From Litoreibacter arenae DSM 19593 (GTDB taxonomy: Bacteria > Pseudomonadota > Alphaproteobacteria > Rhodobacterales > Rhodobacteraceae): a stretch of 64,000 nucleotides of DNA. Numbering within the stretch: the stretch's first letter is position 1; the number at the start of each line of letters is the position of its first letter. A program made the translations under genes and the position numbers. Shown here in pieces: positions 53,938-64,000 of the stretch. The notes under the pieces are model-generated. The model searched no databases. It was not told where the DNA came from and worked only from the letters and a program-made list of their open reading frames with translations. Where the stretch lies: NCBI RefSeq assembly GCF_000442275.2, contig NZ_KE557306.1:1381478-1445477 (forward strand), in the 5' to 3' direction.

Positions 53938-54723
53938 CTAAGCCGCCGGAGTTACCGCGCGGCCGGTCATGACCTTCACCAGATGCGCCCGATACGCGGC
54001 ACTTCCGTGCAAGTCGGACATCATGCCGTCGGCGCTGACGGACAGCCCCTCCAACGCATCGGCAGAGAAGTTGTCGGAAAGGGCGGCCTCCGCGTCTGTC
54101 CAGCGGAACACCCCGTCCTCCGATGCGCCGGTGACGGCAACGCGAACACCGTCAGAGAACTTCGCCACGAACACGCCCACTAGCGCGAAGCGAGAGGCGG
54201 GCTGGACGAACTTCTGGTAGTTTGCCACTTCCGGCACCGGGAATTTGACCTCGGTGACGATTTCGCCTTCCTCCAGCGCAGTGGTGAACATGCCTTGAAA
54301 ATAGTCGTCCGCGTCGATCTCGCGGGTGTTGGTGACCACGGTGGCATTCGACGCCAGCACCGCCGCCGGATAGCAGGCGGCGGGGTCGTTATTGGCGATG
54401 GAGCCGCCGATGGTCCCGCGATTGCGCACTGCCGGATCGCCGATATGGGACGCCATGGCCGACAGGGCCGGATAGCGCCCGTCAGCCGCGACATCGGCGT
54501 GGATTGTAGCCCCACCGACGCACAGCCTGCCGTCGTCATCCACACAAATGCCCTTCATTTCGTCGATGCCGGTCAGGCTCACCAGCGTCTCGGGGCTGGC
54601 AAGGCGTTGCTTGAGGGTCGGTATCAGCGTCTGCCCGCCTCCCAAGGCCTGCGCCTCGTCAGAGGCCAGAGCCTTCACCGCATCCGCGATGGTGGAGGGC
54701 CGGTTTATCTCAAAGTTATACAT
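53938..54723 (-). CDS. coxM: CO dehydrogenase-like FAD-binding medium subunit
   Basis: 261 residues from the ATG at 54723 ('MYNFEINRPSTIADAV'). FAD-binding motifs of molybdenum hydroxylase medium subunits are present: 'ALGGGQTLIPTLKQRL' and 'RNRGTIGGSIANNDPAACYP'. It passes electrons from the Fe-S subunit to an acceptor. Last gene of the coxG-S-L-M operon, 20 bp after coxL. Since the large subunit is form II, physiological CO oxidation is uncertain. Confidence 0.92.
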   Translation of the reverse strand: MYNFEINRPSTIADAVKALASDEAQALGGGQTLIPTLKQRLASPETLVSLTGIDEMKGICVDDDGRLCVGGATIHADVAADGRYPALSAMASHIGDPAVRNRGTIGGSIANNDPAACYPAAVLASNATVVTNTREIDADDYFQGMFTTALEEGEIVTEVKFPVPEVANYQKFVQPASRFALVGVFVAKFSDGVRVAVTGASEDGVFRWTDAEAALSDNFSADALEGLSVSADGMMSDLHGSAAYRAHLVKVMTGRAVTPAA

Positions 54724-54743
54724 GGGTTCTCTCCAGTTCTGGC

Positions 54744-57107
<2,364 letters not shown>

Positions 57108-57158
57108 TTGAAATCCTCCCGTTACAGTGGGTTAGAAACCCACCCTACGTCATTGAAA

Positions 57159-57644
57159 TTATTCGGCTGCGACAGCAGGCACGTCTTGGCCCGATGCGGC
57201 CAGAATGGCTTTGACGATGTTGTGATACCCTGTGCAGCGGCAGATATTGCCTTCGAGGTAGTCACGCACCTCGGCCTCGGTGGGCTTGGGATTTTCCTTC
57301 AGCAAAGCTGCTGCTGACATGACCATCCCCGGCGTACAGAACCCGCATTGCAACCCGTGATGCTCCTTGAACGCCGCCTGGATGACATTCAGCGACCCGT
57401 CCTTGTTGGCCTGCCCCTCGATGGTTGCGACCTCCGCGCCATCGGCTTCGGCGGCGAACATGGTGCATGACTTCACCGCCTTTCCGTCGACATGGACCAC
57501 GCAGGCGCCGCATTGCGACGTGTCACACCCGATATGGGTTCCGGTCAGGTGCAAATCGTCGCGCAGGAAGGCAGACAGCAGCGTGCGTCCTTCCACCTCT
57601 CCCGACACGGCCTTGCCGTTTACGGTCATGGATACTTTGGTCAT
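57159..57644 (-). CDS. coxS: Molybdenum hydroxylase [2Fe-2S] small subunit
   Basis: 161 residues. The plant-ferredoxin-type cluster is bound by Cys40, Cys45, Cys48 and Cys60 ([14 protein letters not shown]). The second cluster is bound by Cys100, Cys103, Cys135 and Cys137 ([16 protein letters not shown]). All eight ligands are present. It relays electrons from the Mo site in the large subunit to FAD. Confidence 0.95.
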   Translation of the reverse strand: MTKVSMTVNGKAVSGEVEGRTLLSAFLRDDLHLTGTHIGCDTSQCGACVVHVDGKAVKSCTMFAAEADGAEVATIEGQANKDGSLNVIQAAFKEHHGLQCGFCTPGMVMSAAALLKENPKPTEAEVRDYLEGNICRCTGYHNIVKAILAASGQDVPAVAAE

Positions 57645-57687
57645 TCATTCCTCCCTAATGTCTGTGACGTCTGGCTACACGTGCGTG

Positions 57688-58197
57688 TCAGCTCACAAGC
57701 CGTTTTAGCCAGCCCTTCTTTTTCTCTTCCGGCGGGGCGTCGGGCTCTTCCGCCTCCCCCTCGAGCGCCGTCTGGAAGCGCTCGAAGAACTGATCTGCCA
57801 TCTTCTTTGCGAACCCGTCGATAATCCGCGAACCCAACTGGGCGAGTTTGCCGCCGACCTTCGCCTGCACCTCATAGGACAGACGCGTGCCACCATCCTC
57901 GTTCGGGCTCAGTGTTACATCCGCGCCCCCTTTGGCGAAGCCGGCCGGTCCGCCTTTGCCCTCGCCCGAGATGGTGCAGCTCTTCTCCGGCACCATGTCA
58001 GTGATCTGCACAGCGCCTTTGAAGGTCGCTTTCACCGGACCGACCTTCTGGACTACGACCGCTTCAAACCCTTCCTCGGCGGACCCCGTCATTTCCTGAC
58101 ATCCGGGCACGCAGGCTTTCAACACGTCCGCATCCAGAAGCGCGATCCAGACCTCAGCCGGGCTGGCGTCGATATCGCGGTGGCCTTGAAGTTCCAT
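57688..58197 (-). CDS. coxG: CoxG-like SRPBCC protein
   Basis: 169 residues from the ATG at 58197; a GGGGG run six bases upstream supports this over the ATG at 58203. '[16 protein letters not shown]', '[11 protein letters not shown]', '[12 protein letters not shown]'-like strands and '[20 protein letters not shown]' match the CO dehydrogenase subunit G family, a START-like fold implicated in anchoring or maturing Cox enzymes. The C-terminal tail is acidic then Lys-rich and ends in a possible amphipathic helix. First gene of the cox operon. Confidence 0.9.
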   Translation of the reverse strand: MELQGHRDIDASPAEVWIALLDADVLKACVPGCQEMTGSAEEGFEAVVVQKVGPVKATFKGAVQITDMVPEKSCTISGEGKGGPAGFAKGGADVTLSPNEDGGTRLSYEVQAKVGGKLAQLGSRIIDGFAKKMADQFFERFQTALEGEAEEPDAPPEEKKKGWLKRLVS

Positions 58198-58344
58198 GCA
58201 CATCCCCCAGTGTGACTATTCAGGAGATCCGCCAGTCACGCAGGCAACGCATTAAGTCAGGCAGCAATCTCCACACCATCAGGCTGGAGCATTGCCCATC
58301 GTTTCTCAAGGAAAATTTTGCGGCACCGGAGGCTGGCGTATGGG

Positions 58345-58824
58345 TCAGGCCATCAAGCGAGTGCTGTCGGGCCCCAGCCTCGTCAGGCCCATCGCGCCAA
58401 GCGCGAGTGCTACTCCGCTTGCCGCTGTGCGGATCTGGTTCCAGATTTGCCAGTTGGCCGAATAGTCTTCCCAGATTGGTTGCGCCTGCTCCCTTGATCG
58501 CGGAACCTCAACCAATGCCAACTGCTCGTTCATGGGGACGTTGACCAGCATCGTCAACAGCAGTCCGAATAGCGCATAAACAATCCCGGAGGCTGCGAAC
58601 CAGCGCGCCGCGCTTCGGCATCCGGCACGCCACAAACTCCATGACGCAAATCCGGCAACGAATGGCGTCCCAAAGAAAGCAGGAGCGAACACCGCGTTGC
58701 GTACCGAGCCATTCATCGTGTTCATGGCCTCGATTGCAGTGCGCGGGTCCAGCGTATCAAGCCCCCACATGGTCGAACACACCCACGCATAGAAAAAGCC
58801 GAATATCGCCCCGGAGAAGATCAC
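58345..58824 (-). CDS. DUF1772 (anthrone oxygenase-like) membrane protein
   Basis: 159 residues with about four helices. 'GAIFGFFYAWVCSTMWGLDT', 'AIEAMNTMNGSVRNAVFAPA', 'VNVPMNEQLA' and the C-terminal 'WNQIRTAASGVALALG' are the DUF1772 pattern; some relatives are anthrone oxygenase-like proteins, most are uncharacterised. It is divergent from the TetR gene, suggesting TetR control. Confidence 0.85.
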   Translation of the reverse strand: MIFSGAIFGFFYAWVCSTMWGLDTLDPRTAIEAMNTMNGSVRNAVFAPAFFGTPFVAGFASWSLWRAGCRSAARWFAASGIVYALFGLLLTMLVNVPMNEQLALVEVPRSREQAQPIWEDYSANWQIWNQIRTAASGVALALGAMGLTRLGPDSTRLMA

Positions 58825-58954
58825 GGAGATTACAGCCGATAATTTAGCGACTTGCGACAGGGGTTAATACCTCTCAGTAACTGTACACATTCATACGGCT
58901 TTACTTTTTCGTATACCTGTGTTCGGTAATAATCAAGGTATTTCAGGAGACTCC

Positions 58955-59569
58955 ATGCGAGCAGAAAAGAAAGACAAGCGCCGTGCCGAAATTGAAGCGG
59001 TCGCGCTGGAGGTCATGCGAGAGCGCGGATACGAGGGCGCGTCGATGCTCAACATCGCCAAGGCCGCCAAGGCGTCGAATGAGACGCTGTATCGCTGGTA
59101 TGGCGACAAGCAGCGCCTTTTTCTGGAGATCGTGAAGTCGAATGCCGCGGAAGCCGAGGAGGCGTTGGACAAAGCGCTCAAGGCCCCCCTTCCGCCAGCG
59201 GATATTCTGGAACAGATCGGGAAGCTGATGCTTCGGCTTTTGCTTGGCGAGCGCGCAGTCGCTCTGAACCGTGCGGCCGCCTGCGACGCAAGTGGTCAAC
59301 TGGGCGGTGCGCTGGCCAAGGGCGGGCGTGAACGGGTATTTCCCAAGATCGTCAAGCTGATGGGCGCGCTGCGCGAAGCCGGAGTAATCGCCCCGCCCAG
59401 TGACGAGCAAGCCGCGACCTGGTTCATACAGCTTCTGATCGGTGACTTGCAGCTTCGGCGCGTGATCGGCACGCTGCCTGAACCGACCCGGGGCCAGATT
59501 AACCAACACGCCAAAACGACTCTGGCTGCGTTTTATTCCCTCTGCGGCACGGATCAGACAGGCGTGTAG
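58955..59569 (+). CDS. TetR-family transcriptional regulator
   Basis: 204 residues from the ATG at 58955, preceded by AGGAG five bases away. The N-terminal helix-turn-helix reads 'GASMLNIAKAAKASNETLYR' plus 'WYGDKQRLFLEIV', and the C-terminal helical domain resembles the TetR_C (AefR-like) type. The 130 bp divergent gap with the DUF1772 gene has a GTATAC at 58911 and an ATACG/CGTAT inverted pair as weak operator candidates. Its last 16 bp overlap the convergent DUF2189 gene. Confidence 0.9.
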   Translation: MRAEKKDKRRAEIEAVALEVMRERGYEGASMLNIAKAAKASNETLYRWYGDKQRLFLEIVKSNAAEAEEALDKALKAPLPPADILEQIGKLMLRLLLGERAVALNRAAACDASGQLGGALAKGGRERVFPKIVKLMGALREAGVIAPPSDEQAATWFIQLLIGDLQLRRVIGTLPEPTRGQINQHAKTTLAAFYSLCGTDQTGV

Positions 59570-60333
59570 AGCGCGCGCCGGTAGATGTGCCATGTTGCGT
59601 GCCCAAGCACGGGCAGCGCCAGAAACAAGCCCAAGAACATCGGCACCATCGCGACGAGAACAAACACGGCGATGATCGCGGCCCACAGAAGAAGGACAAC
59701 CTTGTTTCTCATGAAGACGCGAATGGAAAACCCCATCGCGGTCATGAAGTCAATTTCCCGATCCAGCAGCAAAGGCATTGAGACAACGGTAATCATGTAG
59801 GTAAAAAGCGCCACCACGCCGCCCACGACAATTTGAAACGCGATGAGCATCATTCCATGGGGCGTCATGAACATGTCCCAGGACGTCGTGATGTTTATCA
59901 GCTGCATATTGCCAAGGAACATTGCGAACGACATATGGGCAAAGAAGCTCCAGAACAGAAAAATAATCACAAGCAACGCGCCAATCCACGGCAGTTGCCG
60001 ACCACGTTCGGCCCACACGACGGCCAGCACAGACGCCCAACCCAGCGGCTCATCTGCCTCCAGCCGACGGCTCACTTCGTATAGACCGACGGCGGCAAAC
60101 GGGGCGAAGATCGGAAAGCCCAAAGACAGCACCAATGTCCATGTGAAGGTTCCTGCGCCCCAGTAGACCAGCCCCGCCCCGCACAAGACATAGAACGCGG
60201 AGAAGAACAGCCCGTAGGCAGGTGCCCGCGTGAAATCGCGCCATCCTTCGCGCAGCGCACGCAATAGCTCCCATAAAGTGACTGTCCCGATTTCGGGACG
60301 CGGAGATGCCGCCGGTTCGATCAATTGTGTCAT
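59554..60333 (-). CDS. DUF2189 domain-containing membrane protein
   Basis: 259 residues with six or so helices. 'LREGWRDFTRAPAYGLFFSA', 'FPIFAPFAAVGLYEVSRRLE' and the C-terminal 'GLFLALPVLGHATWHIYRRA' are the DUF2189 hallmarks. Such proteins are inner-membrane proteins of unknown function, sometimes near cytochrome oxidase genes. No functional partner is evident here; it partly overlaps the TetR gene tail-to-tail. Confidence 0.9.
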   Translation of the reverse strand: MTQLIEPAASPRPEIGTVTLWELLRALREGWRDFTRAPAYGLFFSAFYVLCGAGLVYWGAGTFTWTLVLSLGFPIFAPFAAVGLYEVSRRLEADEPLGWASVLAVVWAERGRQLPWIGALLVIIFLFWSFFAHMSFAMFLGNMQLINITTSWDMFMTPHGMMLIAFQIVVGGVVALFTYMITVVSMPLLLDREIDFMTAMGFSIRVFMRNKVVLLLWAAIIAVFVLVAMVPMFLGLFLALPVLGHATWHIYRRALYTPV

Positions 60334-60461
60334 GGCTTATGACAGCACAGGTTCCCTGCTTCGGGCAAGCGTTTGATGTCGAAAAGAATGTCGACCAAGA
60401 GGATGGATTTCAACTGTCAGGCCCGTGTAAATGAACTGGTGAGCAAGATCGGAGATGTTCC

Positions 60462-61859
60462 ATGAAACGATACCCACGCGATATGCGCGGCCACGGGGCA
60501 AAACCGCCCAACGCCAACTGGCCCGGCGGAGCGAAAATCGCGGTGCAGATCGTTCTCAATTACGAGGAAGGTGGCGAGAATTGCGTGCTGCATGGCGACA
60601 CGGCGTCTGAGGCGTTTCTTTCCGAGATCACCGGAGCGGCACCGTGGCCGGGCCAGCGCCACTGGAACATGGAGTCGGTCTACGAATACGGGGCGCGGTC
60701 GGGTTTCTGGCGGCTGCACCGGCTGCTGGAAAATCTACCGGTCACGGTCTTCGGTGTTGCGACGGCGTTGGCGCGCTCTCCGGAGCAGGTCGCTGCGATG
60801 AAAGACGCCGGTTGGGAAATCGCGTCGCATGGGTTGAAGTGGATCGACTACCGCGATCACGACGAGGAGGACGAGCGCGCAGACATGGTCGCGGCGGTCA
60901 AGCTCCACACAGAGGTTGTCGGCGAAGCGCCGCGCGGGTGGTACACGGGACGTTGCTCGGCGAACACAGTCATGCTGGCGGCGGAACTGGGCCAGTTCGA
61001 TTACATCGCCGACAGCTATGCCGATGACCTGCCCTACTACATGCGACACGACGGGCGCGACCAGCTGATTGTGCCTTATACGCTCGACTGCAACGACATG
61101 CGCTTTGCCACGACACAAGGGTTCAATTCGGGGGACCAGTTCGAGAGCTACCTGCGCGACAGTTTCGACGCGCTTTATGAAGACGGCACCGCAGGTAGGC
61201 CAAAGATGATGTCCATCGGCCTGCATTGCCGCCTGATCGGGCGGCCCGGCCGGGTTCAAGCGCTGAAGCGATTTTTGAGTTACGTGCAAAGCCATGACGA
61301 AGTCTGGTTCGCCAGCCGCCTACAGATCGCGCAGCGCTGGCTGGCGGAGCATCCGCCAACCCCTGCGACGCGCCCTACATTGATGGATAAGTCCACCTTC
61401 GTAAGCACATATGGCGACGTGTTCGAGCAATCCCCATGGGTGGCTGAACGCGCGTGGAATCTGGAACTGGGCCCCGCGCATGACAGCGCCGAAGGGCTTT
61501 GGAGCGCCATGTCGCGTGTGTTTCGCGCGGCCAGCCCGACGCAACGGCTCGAAGTTCTTGATGCACATCCTGATCTGGCAAGCATGCTGACTGGCGAAAG
61601 TCAGCCCACTTCCGAGCAATCCGGGCAATGGCTCGGCGGATTGACCGACGACGAGCGACAGACCCTAAGCGAGTTGAACGAAGACTACATAACCAAGCAC
61701 GGGTTTCCCTTCATCATCGCCTTAGGCGATACTGACGAGGAGGGTGTTCTCTCATCCTTGGAGCGTCGGATAAGACATGACAGCGCCGCCGAGTTCGACG
61801 AAGCCTGCCGCCAGGTGGAAAGGATCGCCCAACTTCGCCTGAAAAAGCTTCTGCCTTAA
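60462..61859 (+). CDS. puuE: Bifunctional allantoinase (PuuE) / OHCU decarboxylase (UraD) fusion
   Basis: 465 residues. Residues 1-300 are a PuuE-type polysaccharide-deacetylase-fold allantoinase ('VLNYEEGGEN', 'YEYGARSGFWRLHRLLE', 'WEIASHGLKWIDYRDHDEED', 'GWYTGRCSANT'). Residues about 305-465 are the UraD domain (FVSTYGDVFEQSPWVAERAW, AHPDLAS with the catalytic His369, SEQSGQ, KHGFPFIIA). The protein would convert 2-oxo-4-hydroxy-4-carboxy-5-ureidoimidazoline to S-allantoin and open the ring to allantoate, two consecutive purine degradation steps. No other ureide gene is adjacent. It links to the nucleoside operon at 16734-23323 by pathway only. Confidence 0.92.
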   Translation: MKRYPRDMRGHGAKPPNANWPGGAKIAVQIVLNYEEGGENCVLHGDTASEAFLSEITGAAPWPGQRHWNMESVYEYGARSGFWRLHRLLENLPVTVFGVATALARSPEQVAAMKDAGWEIASHGLKWIDYRDHDEEDERADMVAAVKLHTEVVGEAPRGWYTGRCSANTVMLAAELGQFDYIADSYADDLPYYMRHDGRDQLIVPYTLDCNDMRFATTQGFNSGDQFESYLRDSFDALYEDGTAGRPKMMSIGLHCRLIGRPGRVQALKRFLSYVQSHDEVWFASRLQIAQRWLAEHPPTPATRPTLMDKSTFVSTYGDVFEQSPWVAERAWNLELGPAHDSAEGLWSAMSRVFRAASPTQRLEVLDAHPDLASMLTGESQPTSEQSGQWLGGLTDDERQTLSELNEDYITKHGFPFIIALGDTDEEGVLSSLERRIRHDSAAEFDEACRQVERIAQLRLKKLLP

Positions 61860-61932
61860 CCTACGAACCCATCCCTTGGAGCCGTCGCAGCTTCGCGCTA
61901 TGTCTGCTCAACTGTATTTGCGAGGAACGCCC

Positions 61933-63294
61933 ATGACGACCCTGACCTGTTTCAAAAGCTACGACGTGCGTGGTCGCTTGGGTGACGAGCTGAACGAAGA
62001 CATCTGTTACGGGATTGGCAGGGGCTTCGCACGCTCGATTGACCCGGGCTCTGTCGTCATCGGCTACGACATCCGCCCGACATCCCAGATGCTGGCTGGC
62101 CAATTGGCCGAAGGATTGCGCGACGAGGGCGTCGACGTTATCAGCATCGGGCTTTGCGGAACGGAAGAGGTCTACTTCGCAACATCACATTATGACGCTG
62201 GCGGTGGACTGATGGTCACGGCCTCGCATAATCCCATCGACTATAACGGCATCAAGATGGTGCGGGCAGGCTCGCGACCGATTTCCTCTGCGGATGGTCT
62301 GGGAGAGATACAAGCGTTGGTTGAAGCAGGCGATTTCGGGCCGGCCAAAAAGCGTGGCGTTCTGGAGCACCGCGATCCCCGCGATGCATACGCCGAACGG
62401 GTGGCAAGTTTTGCGGATGTATCGACTTGGCGTCCGATGAAAGCAGTCGTCAACGCAGGAAATGGCGTCGCCGGCCCCGCCTTCGATGTCATCGCCGACA
62501 AATTGAAAGCGCCTGTGGAGTTCATCCGCCAGCATCACGACCCCGATGGCAGCTTTCCCAACGGCATTCCGAACCCGTTGCTGGAGGAAAACCGAGCCCA
62601 GACGGCGGAGCGTGTATTATCCGAAGGGGCCGATCTTGGCATCGCTTGGGATGGCGACTTCGACCGCTGCTTTTTCTTCGACGAAACCGGCGCCTTCATC
62701 GACGGTGAATATGTGGTGGCCTTGCTGGCCGGTGCATTTCTGGAAAAACACAACGGCGCGAAGATCATTCATGATCCCCGTGTAATCTGGGCACTCTTGG
62801 ATTTGGTCGAGCGGGGCGGCGGCGAGGCTGTTGTCTCGAAATCGGGCCATTCGCATATCAAGGCGAAGATGCGCGAGGTTGACGCGGTCTATGGCGGCGA
62901 GATGTCAGCGCACCACTATTTTCGCGACTTCATGTATTGCGACAGCGGTATGATCCCGTGGATCTTGCTCGTCGAGCATATGAGCAACTCCGGCAAGAAG
63001 CTTTCCGAACTTGTCGCCGACATGCAGGCGCGGTTCCCATCCTCCGGCGAAATCAACTTCAAGCTGGACGACAAGCAACCTGCCATCGACGCGTTCGAGG
63101 CAACTTACCTGCCCCACGCCAAGGCGGTGGACCGTCTGGACGGGCTGTCACTGGATTACGGCGACTGGCGGGTAAACCTGCGCCAGTCAAACACCGAGCC
63201 TGTGTTGCGCCTGAACGTCGAGGCACGCGGCGACCGCGCGCTGCTGGCGGCGAAGGTGGCGGAGATCAGCGCGTTGATACGGAACGCAAAATGA
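61933..63294 (+). CDS. Phosphomannomutase/phosphoglucomutase
   Basis: 453 residues from the ATG at 61933; the upstream in-frame extension from 61876 is not conserved-looking. Alpha-D-phosphohexomutase motifs: 'FKSYDVRGRLGDELN' at the N-terminus, the phosphoserine loop 'VTASHNPIDYNGIK' (Ser98), the metal loop 'DGDFDRCFFFD', the sugar-specificity loop 'GGEMSAHHYF' and the phosphate loop 'RQSNTEPVLRLNVEA'. It interconverts hexose 1- and 6-phosphates for surface polysaccharide precursors such as GDP-mannose. Confidence 0.93.
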   Translation: MTTLTCFKSYDVRGRLGDELNEDICYGIGRGFARSIDPGSVVIGYDIRPTSQMLAGQLAEGLRDEGVDVISIGLCGTEEVYFATSHYDAGGGLMVTASHNPIDYNGIKMVRAGSRPISSADGLGEIQALVEAGDFGPAKKRGVLEHRDPRDAYAERVASFADVSTWRPMKAVVNAGNGVAGPAFDVIADKLKAPVEFIRQHHDPDGSFPNGIPNPLLEENRAQTAERVLSEGADLGIAWDGDFDRCFFFDETGAFIDGEYVVALLAGAFLEKHNGAKIIHDPRVIWALLDLVERGGGEAVVSKSGHSHIKAKMREVDAVYGGEMSAHHYFRDFMYCDSGMIPWILLVEHMSNSGKKLSELVADMQARFPSSGEINFKLDDKQPAIDAFEATYLPHAKAVDRLDGLSLDYGDWRVNLRQSNTEPVLRLNVEARGDRALLAAKVAEISALIRNAK

Positions 63295-63297
63295 AAT

Positions 63298-63317
63298 CGG
63301 GGGGCCGCAGCCCCCCG
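63298..63317. terminator. Intrinsic terminator between the hexomutase and L,D-transpeptidase genes
   Basis: CGGGGGGC (63298-63305) pairs perfectly with GCCCCCCG (63310-63317) across a 4 nt loop, followed by TCTTGTCTT. It sits 3 bp after the hexomutase stop and 7 bp before the convergent gene's stop and can act in both directions. Confidence 0.82.
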
Positions 63318-63324
63318 TCTTGTC

Positions 63325-63918
63325 TTAGATGATCCGCACTTGGGTGCCGACAGGGCAGAGCGCGAACAGCTCCTCGATCTTCTCATTGAACAGACCGATA
63401 CAGCCCGATGACGACCGACGCCCGATCTTGCGCGTATCGTGCGTGCCGTGGATCAGGTAAGCAGGCCAGCTGAGATACATTGCGTGGGTGCCAAGCGGGT
63501 TGCCCGGACCAGGCGGCATGTAATGCAGGCTGGGGTCTTCCTTCTTCATGTTTGCCGTCGGCGTCCAGTCCGGCCCGACGCGCTTGCGCACAACCTCGGT
63601 GTAGCCACGCTTGGTCAACTGGTCGGTGCGAGGCACGGACGTCGCAAACACGCGATAGTCGGACCCATCCGAATTCCAATAATGCAGCGCGCGCGAGGTC
63701 GTGTCTGCCACGACAGTGGCGACGCCCAGCCTGTCGAAGTGGTCTTGCCAGCGCTGCTGCTGGAAGCTCGACGCGTTGCGGCGCACGCCCTTGGCGGTCG
63801 ACGGGGTGCCGATCTCCTCAAGCGGAGCGGTCACGCTCTGCGCACGTAGCAATGCAGGTGTCGCCAGCGCTGCGGTCGCGGTTGCCAGAAACAGGCGGCG
63901 GTTTGGTTTGTCGATCAT
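63325..63918 (-). CDS. L,D-transpeptidase (YkuD family) with Tat-like signal
   Basis: 197 residues from the ATG at 63918, which has GGAGGT six bases upstream; the ATG at 63939 lacks this. The N-terminus has a twin-arginine-like start (NRRLFLATATAALA, cleavage near RAQ). The YkuD catalytic core is 'YLIHGTHDTRKIGRRSSSGC' with the nucleophile Cys173 and His157. It forms 3-3 peptidoglycan cross-links or links proteins to peptidoglycan. The region to the window end (63919-64000) contains its leader and nothing else recognisable. Confidence 0.92.
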   Translation of the reverse strand: MIDKPNRRLFLATATAALATPALLRAQSVTAPLEEIGTPSTAKGVRRNASSFQQQRWQDHFDRLGVATVVADTTSRALHYWNSDGSDYRVFATSVPRTDQLTKRGYTEVVRKRVGPDWTPTANMKKEDPSLHYMPPGPGNPLGTHAMYLSWPAYLIHGTHDTRKIGRRSSSGCIGLFNEKIEELFALCPVGTQVRII

Positions 63919-64000
63919 GATTTGACCTCCGTTATTCAAAGCTGCTCCAGTGGGGGATAACAGTTTGTATCAGCGGGCTGAACTCACATCTTTGTCATGC

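Noticed and set aside
58911-58916. GTATAC before the TetR gene as another site for the GntR regulator at 13794
   Set aside because: Only the 6 bp core matches; the flanks lack the ATAAGATT extension and the palindrome arms.
58919-58954. Upstream start for the TetR gene
   Set aside because: The ATG at 58955 has a well-spaced AGGAG, and the upstream 12 residues look like leader sequence.

Overview
The window looks like a chromosomal stretch from a marine-type alphaproteobacterium, most likely Rhodobacteraceae (Roseobacter group). The evidence is indirect: high G+C, very dense operons with many 1-4 bp start/stop overlaps, many ABC and TRAP importers with catabolic enzymes, a SitABCD manganese importer behind a Fur/Mur-like box, a fused PuuE-UraD gene and a form II cox cluster. 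I saw no tRNA, rRNA, CRISPR array or intact mobile element. The only mobile DNA is a frameshifted IS3-type transposase remnant.

Layout. 2-5158 (+): end of a five-gene peptide/nickel-type ABC importer (its SBP is cut by the window edge). 5331-13540 (-): a second complete importer of the same type, pointing at the first, with two amidohydrolases inside the operon. It diverges from a GntR regulator, a flavin-reductase-like protein and an M20 amidohydrolase (13794-16652, +); the shared promoter region carries two copies of a composite GTATAC element. 16734-23323 (+): a LacI regulator, a polyamine-type ABC importer, a nucleoside hydrolase and an adenosine/adenine deaminase, a likely nucleoside uptake and breakdown operon. 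23137-23754 (-) is a DUF3830 gene running antisense into the deaminase gene. 23941-28236 (+): TRAP importer, Asp/Glu-racemase-family protein and GntR regulator, followed by the IS3 remnant. 28753-32410 (+): two phospholipase-D-superfamily proteins flanking an EEP-family phosphohydrolase.

32463-48700 (-) is the most striking region: a two-gene operon encoding a 4225-residue secreted protein with about 30 DUF11-type repeats, calcium-binding-like repeats, an SdrD-B-like domain and an OmpA-like C-terminus, followed with a 4 bp overlap by a 1187-residue predicted outer-membrane beta-barrel. It reads as a giant surface protein plus a dedicated outer-membrane partner.

49045-53897 holds a FAH-family hydrolase (-), a secreted DUF4329 protein with a JAMM-like motif (+) and sitABCD (+). 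53938-58197 (-) is coxG-S-L-M (molybdenum hydroxylase, form II CoxL motif). Then come a DUF1772 membrane protein (-), a TetR regulator (+), a DUF2189 membrane protein (-), the PuuE-UraD fusion (+), a phosphomannomutase-type enzyme (+) and an L,D-transpeptidase (-). Two strong intrinsic terminators (53905-53930 and 63298-63317) separate convergent genes.

The recurring theme is scavenging of nitrogen-rich small molecules: nucleosides, purine breakdown products, peptides and probably cyclic amides. Substrates of the importers are inferred from neighbours only.
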